A stretch of 39,260 nt of DNA, taken from contig MKJX01000210.1 of NCBI GenBank assembly GCA_001942415.1, positions 1 to 39,260 of the forward strand. Direction: 5' to 3'. This stretch comes from Pseudonocardia sp. CNS-139 (GTDB taxonomy: Bacteria > Actinomycetota > Actinomycetes > Mycobacteriales > Pseudonocardiaceae). Both the position numbers and the translations under genes were made by a program. The notes below the pieces were generated by a model. The model saw only the letters and a list, made by a program, of their open reading frames with translations, was not told where the DNA came from and did not search any database. Below are positions 1-7,906 of this stretch, one piece after another; position 1 is the first letter of the stretch, and every line of letters begins with the position of its first letter.

Positions 1-251
1 AGATCGCCAGCGGCAACGGCGACGGCGACTCGATCCAGATGCCGGACGTCACCGGGCTCCAACCGGCCGACGCCCAGGACCGTCTCGACGACCTCGGCTT
101 CACCAACGTGCGGCTGCAGGGCCGTCGGGTCAACGACGAGGACGACGACAACCGGGTGATCGAGCAGTCGGTCGACGAGGGCGAGTCGATCTCCCCCGAC
201 CAGCAGATCACGCTGACCGTCGGCCAGTTCCCCGGCGGGGTGTTCGGTTAA
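1..251 (+). CDS. pknB: Ser/Thr protein kinase PknB, C-terminal PASTA fragment (5' truncated)
   Basis: The reading frame is open at the window edge (first full codon at base 3) and ends in TAA. The visible ~83 residues hold one PASTA repeat: a start like MPDVTGLQPADAQDRL, a helix-forming stretch, then a QQITLTVGQ strand. PASTA repeats form the extracytoplasmic sensor of PknB-type kinases, which bind muropeptides and control cell-wall synthesis and division. Kinase domain and membrane segment lie upstream, outside the window. The next gene is trpG, then crgA, the same order as pknB-trpG-crgA in mycobacteria, which supports PknB over another PASTA protein such as a penicillin-binding protein. 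Confidence 0.85.
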   Translation, partial: IASGNGDGDSIQMPDVTGLQPADAQDRLDDLGFTNVRLQGRRVNDEDDDNRVIEQSVDEGESISPDQQITLTVGQFPGGVFG

Positions 252-291
252 CCCCGGGACGGTCGGCGCCGCCGGCGGGCACACTGGCCCC

Positions 292-927
292 ATGCGCGTC
301 CTCGTCGTCGACAACTACGACAGCTTCGTCTACAACCTGGTCCAGTACCTCGCCCAGCTCGGCGCCGACGTCACGGTCCGGCGCAACGACGAGGTGGACC
401 TCGACGAGCTCGCTGCCGTCGACGGCGTGCTGGTCAGCCCCGGTCCGGGCACCCCGGAGCGCGCGGGCGCCAGCATCGACGTGATCCGGCGCAGCGCCGA
501 CCGCGGGCTCCCGCTGCTCGGCGTGTGCCTCGGCCACCAGGCCATCGGCGTGGCCTGGGGCGGGGTCGTCGAGCGGGCGCCCGAGCTGCTGCACGGCAAG
601 ACGTCGCTCGTCCACCACGACGGCAGGGGTGTGCTGGCCGGGCTGCCCGACCCGTTCGTCGCCACCCGGTACCACTCGCTGTCCATCCGGCCGGACACGC
701 TCCCTGCCGAGCTGGAGGTCACCGGCCGCACCGATAGCGGTGTCATCATGGCGGTGCGCCACCGCGAGCTGCCGGTTGTCGGTGTGCAGTTCCACCCCGA
801 GTCGGTGCTCACCCAGGGCGGCCACCGGATGCTCGCCAACTGGATGGCGAGCGCCGGCAACCCGGTGCCGGAGAGCCTCGTGGAGGCCCTCACCGCCGAG
901 ACGGCTGCGGTGGCGGCGAGCGCGTAA
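292..927 (+). CDS. trpG: Anthranilate / aminodeoxychorismate synthase glutaminase subunit
   Basis: A 211-residue class-I glutamine amidotransferase, the usual length. It releases ammonia from glutamine for the partner chorismate-using subunit in tryptophan or folate synthesis. Seen: an N-terminal VLVVDNYDSFVYNLVQYL, an oxyanion-type SPGPGTPE near residue 45, nucleophile Cys in GVCLGHQAIG near residue 79, and the His/Glu pair in VQFHPESV near 167. Single subunits often serve both pathways (TrpG/PabA), and the sequence does not decide. No Shine-Dalgarno precedes the ATG; a CACACT -10-like hexamer ends about 7 bases upstream, so the mRNA may be leaderless. It lies 40 bp after pknB. Confidence 0.93.
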   Translation: MRVLVVDNYDSFVYNLVQYLAQLGADVTVRRNDEVDLDELAAVDGVLVSPGPGTPERAGASIDVIRRSADRGLPLLGVCLGHQAIGVAWGGVVERAPELLHGKTSLVHHDGRGVLAGLPDPFVATRYHSLSIRPDTLPAELEVTGRTDSGVIMAVRHRELPVVGVQFHPESVLTQGGHRMLANWMASAGNPVPESLVEALTAETAAVAASA

Positions 928-938
928 GCGCGTCGCGC

Positions 939-944
939 TACCGT
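939..944 (+). promoter_or_regulatory. Possible -10 element for crgA
   Basis: TACCGT fits the actinobacterial TANNNT -10 pattern and lies 38 bases before the crgA ATG, in the short gap after trpG. No convincing -35 is seen, so this is only a candidate. Confidence 0.3.
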
Positions 945-982
945 GGGGGCCACGAAACCGACGCCACACGAGGTCAGCACAC

Positions 983-1251
983 ATGCCCAAGTCGAAGGTC
1001 CGGAAGAAGGCGGTCTACACGCCGCCTGCAGCGAGCGCCCCGGCACCACGCCGGTCAAGGTGGCCGGCCCCACCCACCCGATCTACATCGCGGTGATGCT
1101 GATCATCATGCTCGTCGGCCTCGCCTGGCTGGTGGTCAACTACCTCGCCGGTGAGTCGATCCCCTTCATGGCCGCCATCGGTGGCTGGAACTTCGCGATC
1201 GGGTTCTCACTGATCGTCATCGGCCTGCTGATGACGATGCGGTGGCGCTGA
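983..1251 (+). CDS. crgA: Cell division protein CrgA (frame broken once)
   Basis: CrgA is a small actinobacterial membrane protein that helps assemble the septal machinery and interacts with FtsZ, FtsQ, FtsI and other partners. The N-terminus MPKSKVRKKAVYTPP is in one frame; the rest (TTPVKVAGPTHP, then two membrane segments, ending LLMTMRWR) is in the next frame. Adding one G near 1037 (GCG to GCGG) joins them as ...YTPPAAERPGTTPVKV..., giving a normal protein of about 89 residues. Start chosen because MPKSKVRKK is the family N-terminus. Position after pknB and trpG is the conserved one. The break is probably a sequence error. Confidence 0.88.
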
Positions 1252-1285
1252 ACAGCGTAAACAACACCGGTGTGAGCAGTCCCCA

Positions 1286-1758
1286 ATGTGGACGCCCCCG
1301 TGTGGACAATTCACGTTGAGTGATCAGCTCGGTACAGGCCGTGAGTGGAGCCCGGCGATCGGACTGGTGGTCCTCGCCTGGCTCCTCACCGTCGGTGCGG
1401 CCGCCTGGTTCGCCGCCCTCTGGCTCACCGGGTCCGATCCCGCCGGGCGGCTGATCGCCGGCGCCGCGGTGGTCGTCGCCGGCGTCGCCGCGCTGTTCGG
1501 CACCCGCGCCCGCCCGCGGCTGCGCGCCGACGCGACGGCCTGACCGTCGGCGGGATGCTGCGCACCCGGCACTACCCGTGGCCGTTCGTCAAGGACGTGC
1601 GGCTGCTGCGCATCCGGCGGATCGGCCGCACCAGCGTGCTGCTGGAGATGGACATCGTCGACGTGGACGGCGCCGAGCAGCTCCTCGTCTTCGGGCGGCT
1701 CGACCTCGACGCCGACCCGGAGGACGTGTTCCAGGAGCTGCAGCTGCTGCGGCCCTGA
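1286..1758 (+). CDS. PH-domain membrane protein (bPH6-like), frame broken once
   Basis: Two consecutive frames make one protein. The first half has two hydrophobic segments (IGLVVLAWLLTVGAAAWFAA and LIAGAAVVVAGVAALF) ending in FGTRARPRLRADA; the second continues DGLTVGGMLRTRHYPW...LLVFGRLDLDADPEDVFQEL, the small beta-sheet domain of actinobacterial bacterial-PH proteins. A missing G near 1532 (GCGGACGG read as GCGACGG) explains the break. The start is uncertain: ATG 1286 is given, but TTG 1316 (LSDQLGTGREWSP) fits the usual family N-terminus better. Role unknown. It converges on the rhomboid gene 20 bp downstream. Confidence 0.7.
1301..1309 (-). promoter_or_regulatory. Perfect DnaA box outside oriC
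   Basis: TGTGGACAA is the exact complement of TTGTCCACA. A weaker match, TGTGGACGC (7/9), lies at 1287-1295, and a 10-bp palindrome ACACCGGTGT at 1264-1273. All sit at the 5' end of the PH-domain gene, after crgA. Confidence 0.45.
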
Positions 1759-1778
1759 CCCGCGCCGCCGGCAGCGGA

Positions 1779-2648
1779 TCAGACGAGGGCGATGACCACG
1801 AGCAGCAGCGCCGTCAGCCCGGCGACCGCGGTGGTCTGCACGGTGGTGCGGTTGGCCGCCGGCGCATAGACCATCGCGGCGGTGAGGGCGGCGCCCACGA
1901 CGAGCCCGCCGATGTGCCCGGCGATCGAGATGCCGGGGATGATGAAGCTGATCACGAGGTTCACGACGATCAGCCCGATGGCCTGGCCGGGCGACATGCG
2001 CATCTTGCGCAGCACCACGGCGATCCCGCCCATCAGCCCGAACACCGCTCCCGACGCACCCGCGACCGGCACGAGCGCCGGTGAGAACAGCATCACGGCG
2101 GCCGCTCCGCCGAGCATCGACACCAGGTAGACGGCGAGGAACCGGACCCGGCCCAGCACCATCTCCATGTCCCGGCCGAGCACCCACAGCGCCCACATGT
2201 TGAAGACCAGGTGGATCAGGCCGATGTGCAGGAACCCGGACGTGACGATCCGCCACCACTCGCCGCCCTGCACGTAGGTGGGGACCAGCGCCCACTCGGC
2301 GAAGAGGTCCGAGGCGGCGTTGCCGTTGATGCTCCCGGCCTGCACCACCGTCCACACGTAGATGGCGAGGTTGAGCCCGATCAGCGCCGGCACGACCACC
2401 GGACGGCGGCCCGGTTCCGCACCGGCGACGGTGGTGCCGCGCCGGACGCCGCGGCGGCCCTCGTTGACGCAGTCGACGCACTGGTAGCCGACGGCGGCCT
2501 CGCGCAGGCACTGGGGGCACGCCGGGCGGCCGCAGCGTGTGCAGCTCAGCCCGGTCGGGCGGTCCCGGTGCCGCACGCACACCGCGGGCGGGCCGGAGGG
2601 CCCACCCGGGTGCGGCGGCGGCGTCGGCGGGCCGGCCGGGTACGTCAC
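1779..2648 (-). CDS. Rhomboid family intramembrane serine protease
   Basis: A 289-residue rhomboid. The N-terminus has a zinc-binding-like Cys/His cluster (CVRHRDRPTGLSCTRCGRP, CPQCLRE, CVDC) around residues 25-65. The membrane region follows, with EWWRIVTSGFLHIGLIHLVFNM, the catalytic Ser in GASGAVFG, and the catalytic His in SIAGHIGGLVVGA, so both dyad residues are present. Rhomboids cut substrates within the membrane; the target is unknown. GTG 2648 is chosen because GAGGAGA lies just upstream. Rhomboid next to ppiA near crgA is common in this block. Confidence 0.92.
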   Translation of the reverse strand: MTYPAGPPTPPPHPGGPSGPPAVCVRHRDRPTGLSCTRCGRPACPQCLREAAVGYQCVDCVNEGRRGVRRGTTVAGAEPGRRPVVVPALIGLNLAIYVWTVVQAGSINGNAASDLFAEWALVPTYVQGGEWWRIVTSGFLHIGLIHLVFNMWALWVLGRDMEMVLGRVRFLAVYLVSMLGGAAAVMLFSPALVPVAGASGAVFGLMGGIAVVLRKMRMSPGQAIGLIVVNLVISFIIPGISIAGHIGGLVVGAALTAAMVYAPAANRTTVQTTAVAGLTALLLVVIALV

Positions 2649-2688
2649 GTGTTCTCCTCGCCGGTGCACCGGGTGACGATCGGGACGG

Positions 2689-3222
2689 TCAGCTCGCGAT
2701 CTCGACGTGCTCGATCACGACGTCGTTGACCGGGCGGTCGCCCCGGTCGGTGGGGGTGTTGGCGATGGCGTCCACAACCGCGCGCGACTCGGCGTCGGCA
2801 ACCTCGCCGAAGATCGTGTGGCGGCGGTTGAGGTGCGGGGTGGGGCCGACGGTGATGAAGAACTGCGAGCCGTTGGTGCCGGGGCCGGCGTTCGCCATCG
2901 CGAGCAGGTACGGCCGGTCGAAGCGCAGGTCCGGGTGGAACTCGTCGGCGAACTGGTAGCCGGGACCGCCGCGGCCGGTGCCCGTCGGGTCACCGCCCTG
3001 GATCATGAACCCGCTGATCACGCGGTGGAAGACGGACCCGTCGTAGAACGGCCCGGAGGCACCCCCGCCGGCATTCGGCTGGGAGTAGCTCTTCTCACCG
3101 GTCGCGAGGCCGGCGAAGTTCGCCACCGTCTTCGGCGCGTGGTCCGGGAACAGGACGATCCGGATGTCGCCCTGGTTGGTCCGCAACGTCGCGGTCTGCT
3201 TGGAGTTGACTGGTTCCGTCAC
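2689..3222 (-). CDS. ppiA: Peptidyl-prolyl cis-trans isomerase, cyclophilin type
   Basis: A cytoplasmic cyclophilin of about 177 residues with no signal peptide. It catalyses proline isomerisation during folding. Seen: ATLRTNQGDIRIVLFPDHAPKTVANF at the start, the catalytic FHRVISGFMIQGGDPTGTG (Arg, Phe, Gln of the active site), the MANAGPGTNGSQFFI core, and HTIFGEV near the C-terminus. GTG 3222 follows a GGAG at good spacing; ATG 3231 in the same frame is the alternative. It corresponds to ppiA (Rv0009) of Mycobacterium tuberculosis by position. Gap of 40 bp to rhomboid. Confidence 0.93.
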   Translation of the reverse strand: MTEPVNSKQTATLRTNQGDIRIVLFPDHAPKTVANFAGLATGEKSYSQPNAGGGASGPFYDGSVFHRVISGFMIQGGDPTGTGRGGPGYQFADEFHPDLRFDRPYLLAMANAGPGTNGSQFFITVGPTPHLNRRHTIFGEVADAESRAVVDAIANTPTDRGDRPVNDVVIEHVEIAS

Positions 3223-3257
3223 AGCTCCCATCGTGCCAGCCCGGACGGTGGCGTGCC

Positions 3258-4412
3258 TCAGGGACGCGCGCCGGCCAGCACGTCGGCCAGGAACCCGGTG
3301 ACCGCCTGCTCGTAGGCGGCCGGGTCGGCGTTCCACGACGCCGTGTGCTCGGCGTCCGGCACCTCCATGTAGCGCATCGGCCAGCCGAGCCGTGGCGCCG
3401 CCGCGACGAGCGCCCGGCTGGCCGCCACCGGTACCGCCGTGTCGCCCGTGCTGTGCACGACGAGCGTCGGCGGGCGTCTCGCCGGCGGGTTGCGCCGCAG
3501 GTCGAAGCGGTCGAAGTCGATGCCGATCCGCCGGCTCGTCACGGCCGTCGCGAGCGGGGAGAGCCCCGGCGGCAGCCGGCGGTTGCGGGCCTGCTGGCGC
3601 AGCGTCGCCCGCCAGTCCACCAGCGGCGCGTCCCAGACGACCGCGGAGACGGCGGCCGCCTCCGGCGCCCGGTCGAGCAGCGCTCCCGTGACCGCACCGC
3701 CCATCGACCACCCCAAGAGCACGACCTGCCGGGCCCCGCGTTCCGTCGCGTAGCGGACAGCGGCCGCGACGTCGGCCCACTCCGTGTCGCCGAGGTGGTA
3801 GAAGCCGTCCGGGCTCGCCGGCGCGCCGACGTCGTTGCGGTAGGTCACGACCAGCTGGTGGAAGCCCAGCTCGTGCAGCGCGGGGAGGATGCGCAGCGCC
3901 TCCCGGCGCGCGCCGCCGCGCCCGTGCACCAGCACCACCCACGTGTCACCGCCGGCGGGCACGTACCAGGCCGGGTAGCCGCCCAGCGGCCCCGGCACGT
4001 CGACGTGCTCGAACGCCAGGCCGCGCGCGCCCGGGTCGGGGTCGTACGGGCCGGCGTCGAGCACCGCGGCGGTGCCCGCGGCCGGCACCGGCCCGGCCAG
4101 CAGCGGCCGCACGATCTCCCCGCGCCGTTGCGCGGTGACGGGCCCGATCACGGCCAGCGCGCCGCCGGTTAGCCCCGGATCCGCCCACCGCAGGCCCCAC
4201 GTCCCCGGCTGCGCGGTCAGCCGCGACGCCGCGAGCGTGACGCTCCCCTCGTCGGACGCGAGCACCCGCTCCGGGAAGACCGGCCGCAGCGTCGTGTCCA
4301 GCAGCACCGACGAGTAGAACCACCCGATCCCCGCCGCGCTCGCGGCACCGGCGCCGAGCCCGACGCCCAGCCCGATTCCGATGCCGGCGCCGACCCGCCG
4401 CAGGAGAGCCAT
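3258..4412 (-). CDS. Alpha/beta hydrolase, membrane-anchored
   Basis: A 384-residue protein. The first ~35 residues are a hydrophobic Gly/Ala-rich segment that could be a signal anchor. The hydrolase fold follows: oxyanion loop VVLVHGRGGARRE near residue 185, nucleophile elbow GWSMGG near 250, the acid in STGDTAVPV near 330 and the His in DAEHT near 360, so a complete Ser-Asp-His triad. This resembles serine aminopeptidase/acyl-esterase-type proteins; the substrate cannot be inferred. ATG 4412 has only a weak ribosome binding site. Transcribed toward ppiA with a 35-bp gap. Confidence 0.85.
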   Translation of the reverse strand: MALLRRVGAGIGIGLGVGLGAGAASAAGIGWFYSSVLLDTTLRPVFPERVLASDEGSVTLAASRLTAQPGTWGLRWADPGLTGGALAVIGPVTAQRRGEIVRPLLAGPVPAAGTAAVLDAGPYDPDPGARGLAFEHVDVPGPLGGYPAWYVPAGGDTWVVLVHGRGGARREALRILPALHELGFHQLVVTYRNDVGAPASPDGFYHLGDTEWADVAAAVRYATERGARQVVLLGWSMGGAVTGALLDRAPEAAAVSAVVWDAPLVDWRATLRQQARNRRLPPGLSPLATAVTSRRIGIDFDRFDLRRNPPARRPPTLVVHSTGDTAVPVAASRALVAAAPRLGWPMRYMEVPDAEHTASWNADPAAYEQAVTGFLADVLAGARP

Positions 4413-4642
4413 TCCGCGATCATCCCCGGAACCCCGGGAAAGGACACGGGCACCCCCTCCGTCAAGCACCGAATCGTCATCCGTCCCGGTGAGACGGGGT
4501 GACCTGCAGATACGTCGCCACCGTTCCGGGTGAACCACCGTGATCAGGTCGTTAACCGCACAACCGGTGATCTCCGGATTCGTTGACCGCCATAGACACA
4601 TCATCCGTCGGAAACGACGCCCCTAGGAAGGGATCCACCTCA

Positions 4643-5154
4643 ATGGCCAGCTTCGCTCGACGCAGCCTTCGCACCACCGCTGCGGCAGCGGGTATCGCCG
4701 CCGCGGGAGTCGGGTTCGCCGGTCACGCTCTCGCCGCGCCGTCGCTGCCGGCGCTCCCCGGCACCGACGCGTCCCGAACCTGCCGGCCGCCCCGGACGCC
4801 GCTGCCGTTCCCAACCTGGTCGGCGATCTCCCGGTCGCGCCGCCGACGACGTTCGGCGACCTGCCGATGCTGTTCACGTTCGAGGGCCCGACGGTCTACA
4901 CGGCCGCCGAGGAGCCGGCGCTTCCCACCGACCACGTGCCGGGCATGCCCTCAGTGACGGACGTCCCCGGTGCCGGCGCGGTGCCGTCGGCCAGCGACCT
5001 CCCCTCGGCCGCCGAGACCGGGATCCCCGCGCTCGCGACGGCCGGCGTCCCCGAGCTGCCGGGCACCGGCGGCCTGCCGCCGCTCCCCGAGCTGGGCGCG
5101 ACCGACCTCAGCGCCATCCAGGGCCTGGGCGAGGGCAACAACATCGGGTTCTGA
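4643..5154 (+). CDS. Secreted Pro/Leu-rich protein of unknown function (frame broken once)
   Basis: Starts MASFARRSLRTTAAAAGI... with an Arg-containing head, a hydrophobic core and a cleavage-like ALAAP near residue 31, a clear signal peptide. The mature part is low-complexity, with short repeats of the form (V/L)P-x(1-4)-LP (LPALPGTDA, VPNLPAAPDA, LPSAAETGIPALA, VPELPGTGGLPPLPELG), and ends EGNNIGF. The frame breaks near 4771; adding a G (GACGCGGTCCCG) joins both halves into about 170 residues. AGGAAGGGATC precedes the ATG. I do not recognise the family. It could be a cell-surface or wall-linked protein. Confidence 0.72.
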
Positions 5155-5273
5155 CCCAGATCCTCAGCGCACGCGGGCGCTCACCCAGCGGCCCGCGCCG
5201 CCTGCGACTCCCCCATCGCAGCCGCGCGGGCCGCTTTCCGTTCAGAGGTGAGCACGTCCTCGCGTGGCGACGC

Positions 5274-5310
5274 CCCCGGCTCGTCCGCTACCTGCGGAAA
5301 CGAGCCGGGG
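5274..5310. terminator. Strong bidirectional hairpin terminator
   Basis: An 11-bp perfect stem (CCCCGGCTCGT at 5274-5284 with ACGAGCCGGGG at 5300-5310) is extended by an inner CCGC/GCGG stem (5285-5288 / 5294-5297) around TACCT. It lies between the convergent secreted-protein gene and the ABM monooxygenase gene. Confidence 0.75.
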
Positions 5311-5319
5311 CGACGTATG

Positions 5320-5335
5320 TGTTCCACGTGGAACG
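5320..5335. promoter_or_regulatory. parS: Variant parS-like palindrome
   Basis: TGTTCCACGTGGAACG contains the 14-bp perfect palindrome GTTCCACGTGGAAC. It differs from the canonical parS core GTTTCACGTGAAAC by one change in each arm that keeps the symmetry. It is intergenic, just beyond the terminator. It could be a low-affinity ParB site; binding is inferred only from similarity. Confidence 0.45.
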
Positions 5336-5342
5336 GATCTTG

Positions 5343-5666
5343 TTACCGGGGGCTGATCTCGCCCATCTTCGTCCAGCCGTCACCGGGTACCTCGGAGAGG
5401 CTGATGATGTCCGGCGTGGTGGCCACGTAGTCCGGGGCCCACTCGACGAACTCCTTGAAGTGGGCCGAGTTGACGTGGTCGCCGGCCGCACCGTCCTGGA
5501 ACGCCTCGACCACCACGTAGGTGTTCGGCTGCTCCACGCTGCGGTTCCACTCGAAGAAGATGTTGCCCGGCTCGGCGCGGGTGGCCTGGGTGAAGTCGTC
5601 GACCCGCGTCAGCCACTCGTCACTGAGCTCCGGGCGGATCGTGAACTTGACGACGATGAAGATCAT
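5343..5666 (-). CDS. Putative quinol monooxygenase (ABM domain)
   Basis: A 107-residue single-domain protein of the antibiotic biosynthesis monooxygenase (YgiN-like) fold. Seen: beta strand MIFIVVKFTIRPE, helix DEWLTRVDDFTQATRAEPGNIFFEWNRS, strand TYVVVEAFQD, then the family feature DHVNSAHFKEFV with the conserved His near residue 70. Such proteins are cofactor-free dimers that oxidise quinols or other small aromatics; the substrate is unknown. ATG 5666 gives the usual N-terminus. It stands alone, divergent from the MarR operon. Confidence 0.85.
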   Translation of the reverse strand: MIFIVVKFTIRPELSDEWLTRVDDFTQATRAEPGNIFFEWNRSVEQPNTYVVVEAFQDGAAGDHVNSAHFKEFVEWAPDYVATTPDIISLSEVPGDGWTKMGEISPR

Positions 5667-5807
5667 GCTTCCCTGTTCCTCCGGGGTCGGCGTCGATCAC
5701 GGTGCGCGGGTGCCCCGAGGTTACCGGCTGGCCCCGCCGGACGGACCGGACCAGAAGGATGGGCGTGGCGTTCATCTCTGTCATCGATCTGCTCTGACTC
5801 AGAGGCA

Positions 5808-5813
5808 TACCCT
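5808..5813 (+). promoter_or_regulatory. -10 element for a leaderless MarR transcript
   Basis: TACCCT matches TANNNT and ends 6 bases before the GTG at 5820. No Shine-Dalgarno lies between them, so transcription probably starts at or next to the start codon. No clear -35 is seen. Confidence 0.45.
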
Positions 5814-5819
5814 CGGCGT

Positions 5820-6308
5820 GTGGCTGATTCCCCGGCCGTGACGGCCGACGGCGTCTCACAGCACCTGATGCCCGCCATCGGCGCCGTGCGCCGGCTCGTG
5901 CTGCGGCTCGCCGGACCGGCGTTCCCGGACGAGCCCGTCCCGACGTCCCAGCGCGAGGTGATCATCGCCGTCGGGCGGCGTCCGGGCAGCGCGGTCGCCG
6001 AGATCGCGAAGGAGCTCGGGCTGGCGCCCAACAGCGTCTCGACGATCGTGACGCAGCTGGTCGCGGCGAACCTGCTCGTCCGCGAGACCGACCCGGACGA
6101 CCGCCGCATCGGCCGGCTCGACCTCACCGAACGCGCGCGCGAGCAGGTCGGCGCGGCGCGGGCCCGCCGGCGCGGCGTGCTGTACGAGGCGCTCGCCCGC
6201 CTCACACCGGAGCAGCTCACGGCGCTCGACGCCGGCATCGACGCCCTCGGCGCGCTCGCCGAGGAGCTGCGGGACATCGAACGAGAACGGGAGGTGATGC
6301 GCCGATGA
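5820..6308 (+). CDS. MarR family transcriptional regulator
   Basis: A 162-residue winged-helix regulator. The recognition region AEIAKELGLAPNSVSTIVTQLVAANLLVRETDPDDRRIGRLDLT is the MarR helix-turn-helix plus wing with the typical DxDDRR turn (residues ~65-105). Long helices at both ends form the dimer interface. GTG 5820 (VADSPAV) is the chosen start; a later start is possible. Its stop overlaps the ATG of the ABC ATPase gene (ATGA), so it is translationally coupled to the exporter and probably represses it. The inducer is unknown. Confidence 0.9.
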   Translation: MADSPAVTADGVSQHLMPAIGAVRRLVLRLAGPAFPDEPVPTSQREVIIAVGRRPGSAVAEIAKELGLAPNSVSTIVTQLVAANLLVRETDPDDRRIGRLDLTERAREQVGAARARRRGVLYEALARLTPEQLTALDAGIDALGALAEELRDIEREREVMRR

Positions 6309-7118
6309 GCCAACCCGACATCGCCGTGGAGTGCACCGCTGGTGCACCGGTTCGGCGAGACGGTCGCCGTCGACCATCTCGACCTGCAGATCGGGGCGGG
6401 CGAGGTGTTCGGGCTGCTCGGTCCCAACGGGGCCGGCAAGACCACCACGATCCGGGTGCTCAACACCCTGCTCCCCGTGCAGGAGGGCACGGTCCGGGTG
6501 TTCGGGCTGGACGTCTCGCGGTACGCGACGGACGTCCGCCGGCACCTCGGCTACGTGCCGCAGCAGCTCTCCATCGAGGCCGCGCTCACCGGCCGGCAGA
6601 ACGTCACCTGGTTCGCCCGGCTGTTCGACGTGCCGCGGCGCGAGCGCGCGGCCCGCGTCGACGAGGCGCTGGCGACGATGGACCTCCTGGGCGTCGCGGA
6701 CCGGCTGGCCGGCACCTACTCCGGCGGCATGATCCGCCGCCTGGAGCTGGCCCAGGCGCTGGTCAACCGGCCGGCGCTGCTCGTGCTCGACGAGCCGACC
6801 GTCGGACTCGACCCGATCGCGCGGGAGAGCGTCTGGGACCGGGTGCGCCAGATGCGCGACGACTACGGCATGACCGTCCTGCTCACCACGCACTACATGG
6901 ACGAGGCCGACGAGCTGTGCAACACGGTCGCGCTGATGCACCGCGGCCGGCTGCAGGTCGTCGGCTCGCCGGGGCGCCTGCGCGCGGGCATCGGCGCGGA
7001 CGCGACGCTCGAGGACGTCTTCCGGCACTACGCGGGCGCCGACCTCGGCGGGGACGAGGAACAGAAGGGGGTCCGCGATGTCCGTCGCAGTCGTCAGACC
7101 GCGCGCAAGCTGGGCTGA
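6305..7118 (+). CDS. ABC exporter ATP-binding protein (frame broken near its start)
   Basis: An ATPase of the drug-resistance (DrrA-like) exporter class, about 271 residues. Seen: Walker A GPNGAGKTT, the Q-loop in YVPQQLS, signature YSGGMIRRLELAQAL, Walker B LLVLDEPTVGLDP and the H-loop His in LLTTHYMDEAD. The first 13 codons (MSQPDIAVECTAG) are out of frame with the rest (VHRFGETVAVDHLDL); two missing bases near 6342 (GGCC read as GC) restore ...VECTGLVHRFGET.... The C-terminus DVRRSRQTARKLG overlaps the permease start by 41 bp. With the MarR regulator it forms an efflux operon. Confidence 0.88.
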
Positions 7119-7883
7119 GGGGATCAGGCTGCTGGTCGTGCGGACCGGCGCGCTCTCCCTGGTCGAGCTGCAGAAGCTGCGGCACGACAACACCGAGCTC
7201 GTCACCCGGGTGATCCAGCCGGTGCTCTGGCTGCTCGTGTTCGGGCAGATCTTCAGCCAGATCCGCGCGATCCCGACCGGCGACCTCTCCTACCTCGCGT
7301 ACCTCACGCCGGGCATCCTCGCCCAGTCCGCGCTCTTCGTCTCGATCTTCGTCGGGATCCAGATCATCTGGGACCGGGACGCCGGAATCCTCACGAAGGT
7401 CATGGTGACGCCGACGCCGCGCTCGGCGATCGTGCTGGCCAAGGCGTTCGCCGCCGGCATTCGTGGGCTCGCGCCGGTGGTCGTCCTCGTCCCGGTGGCG
7501 CTCCTGCTGGGCGTCTCGATCACCGTCAACCCCGTCAACATCATCGGGGCGGCCATCGCGCTGATGCTCGGCGCGGGTTTCTTCGCCTGTCTCTCGATGG
7601 CGATCGCCGGCGTGGCGCAGGCCCGGGACCGGCTGATGGGCATCGGCCAGCTCATGACGATGCCGCTCTTCTTCGCGTCGAACGCGCTCTACCCGATCGA
7701 CATCATGCCGCCGTGGCTGCAGGTCATCAGCCAGATCAACCCGCTGACGTACCTGGTCAACGCGCTGCGCGGGCTGCTCGTCGGCGCACCGGCGACCTCT
7801 GGGCGGACTTCGGCGTGCTGATCGGCGCCGCCGCGATCGGGGTTGCCGGGGCGGCGAAGCTGATGGGCAAGCTGGTCCGCTGA
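7078..7883 (+). CDS. ABC-2 type exporter permease (frame broken near its end)
   Basis: A DrrB-type integral membrane protein of about 268 residues with six predicted spans. Seen: the cytoplasmic lead helix ELQKLRHDNTELVTRVIQPVLWLLVFGQIF, the LTPGILAQSALF segment, the ABC-2 motif region GILTKVMVTPTPRSAIVLAKAFA, and FASNALYPIDIMPPWLQVISQINPLTYLVNALRGLL. The visible frame ends early at 7821; adding one G near 7794 (GCGGACCTC) continues as GDLWADFGVLIGAAAIGVAGAAKLMGKLVR. It starts inside the ATPase gene. The substrate is unknown. Confidence 0.88.
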
Positions 7884-7896
7884 GCCCGTCGGGCTC
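7882..7896. terminator. Short hairpin between convergent genes
   Basis: GAGCCC / GGGCTC with a 3-base loop, directly at the permease stop, followed by further GGGC/GCCC repeats before the doxX stop at 7907. It would serve both convergent operons. Confidence 0.4.
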
Positions 7897-7906
7897 GTCG
7901 GGCCCG

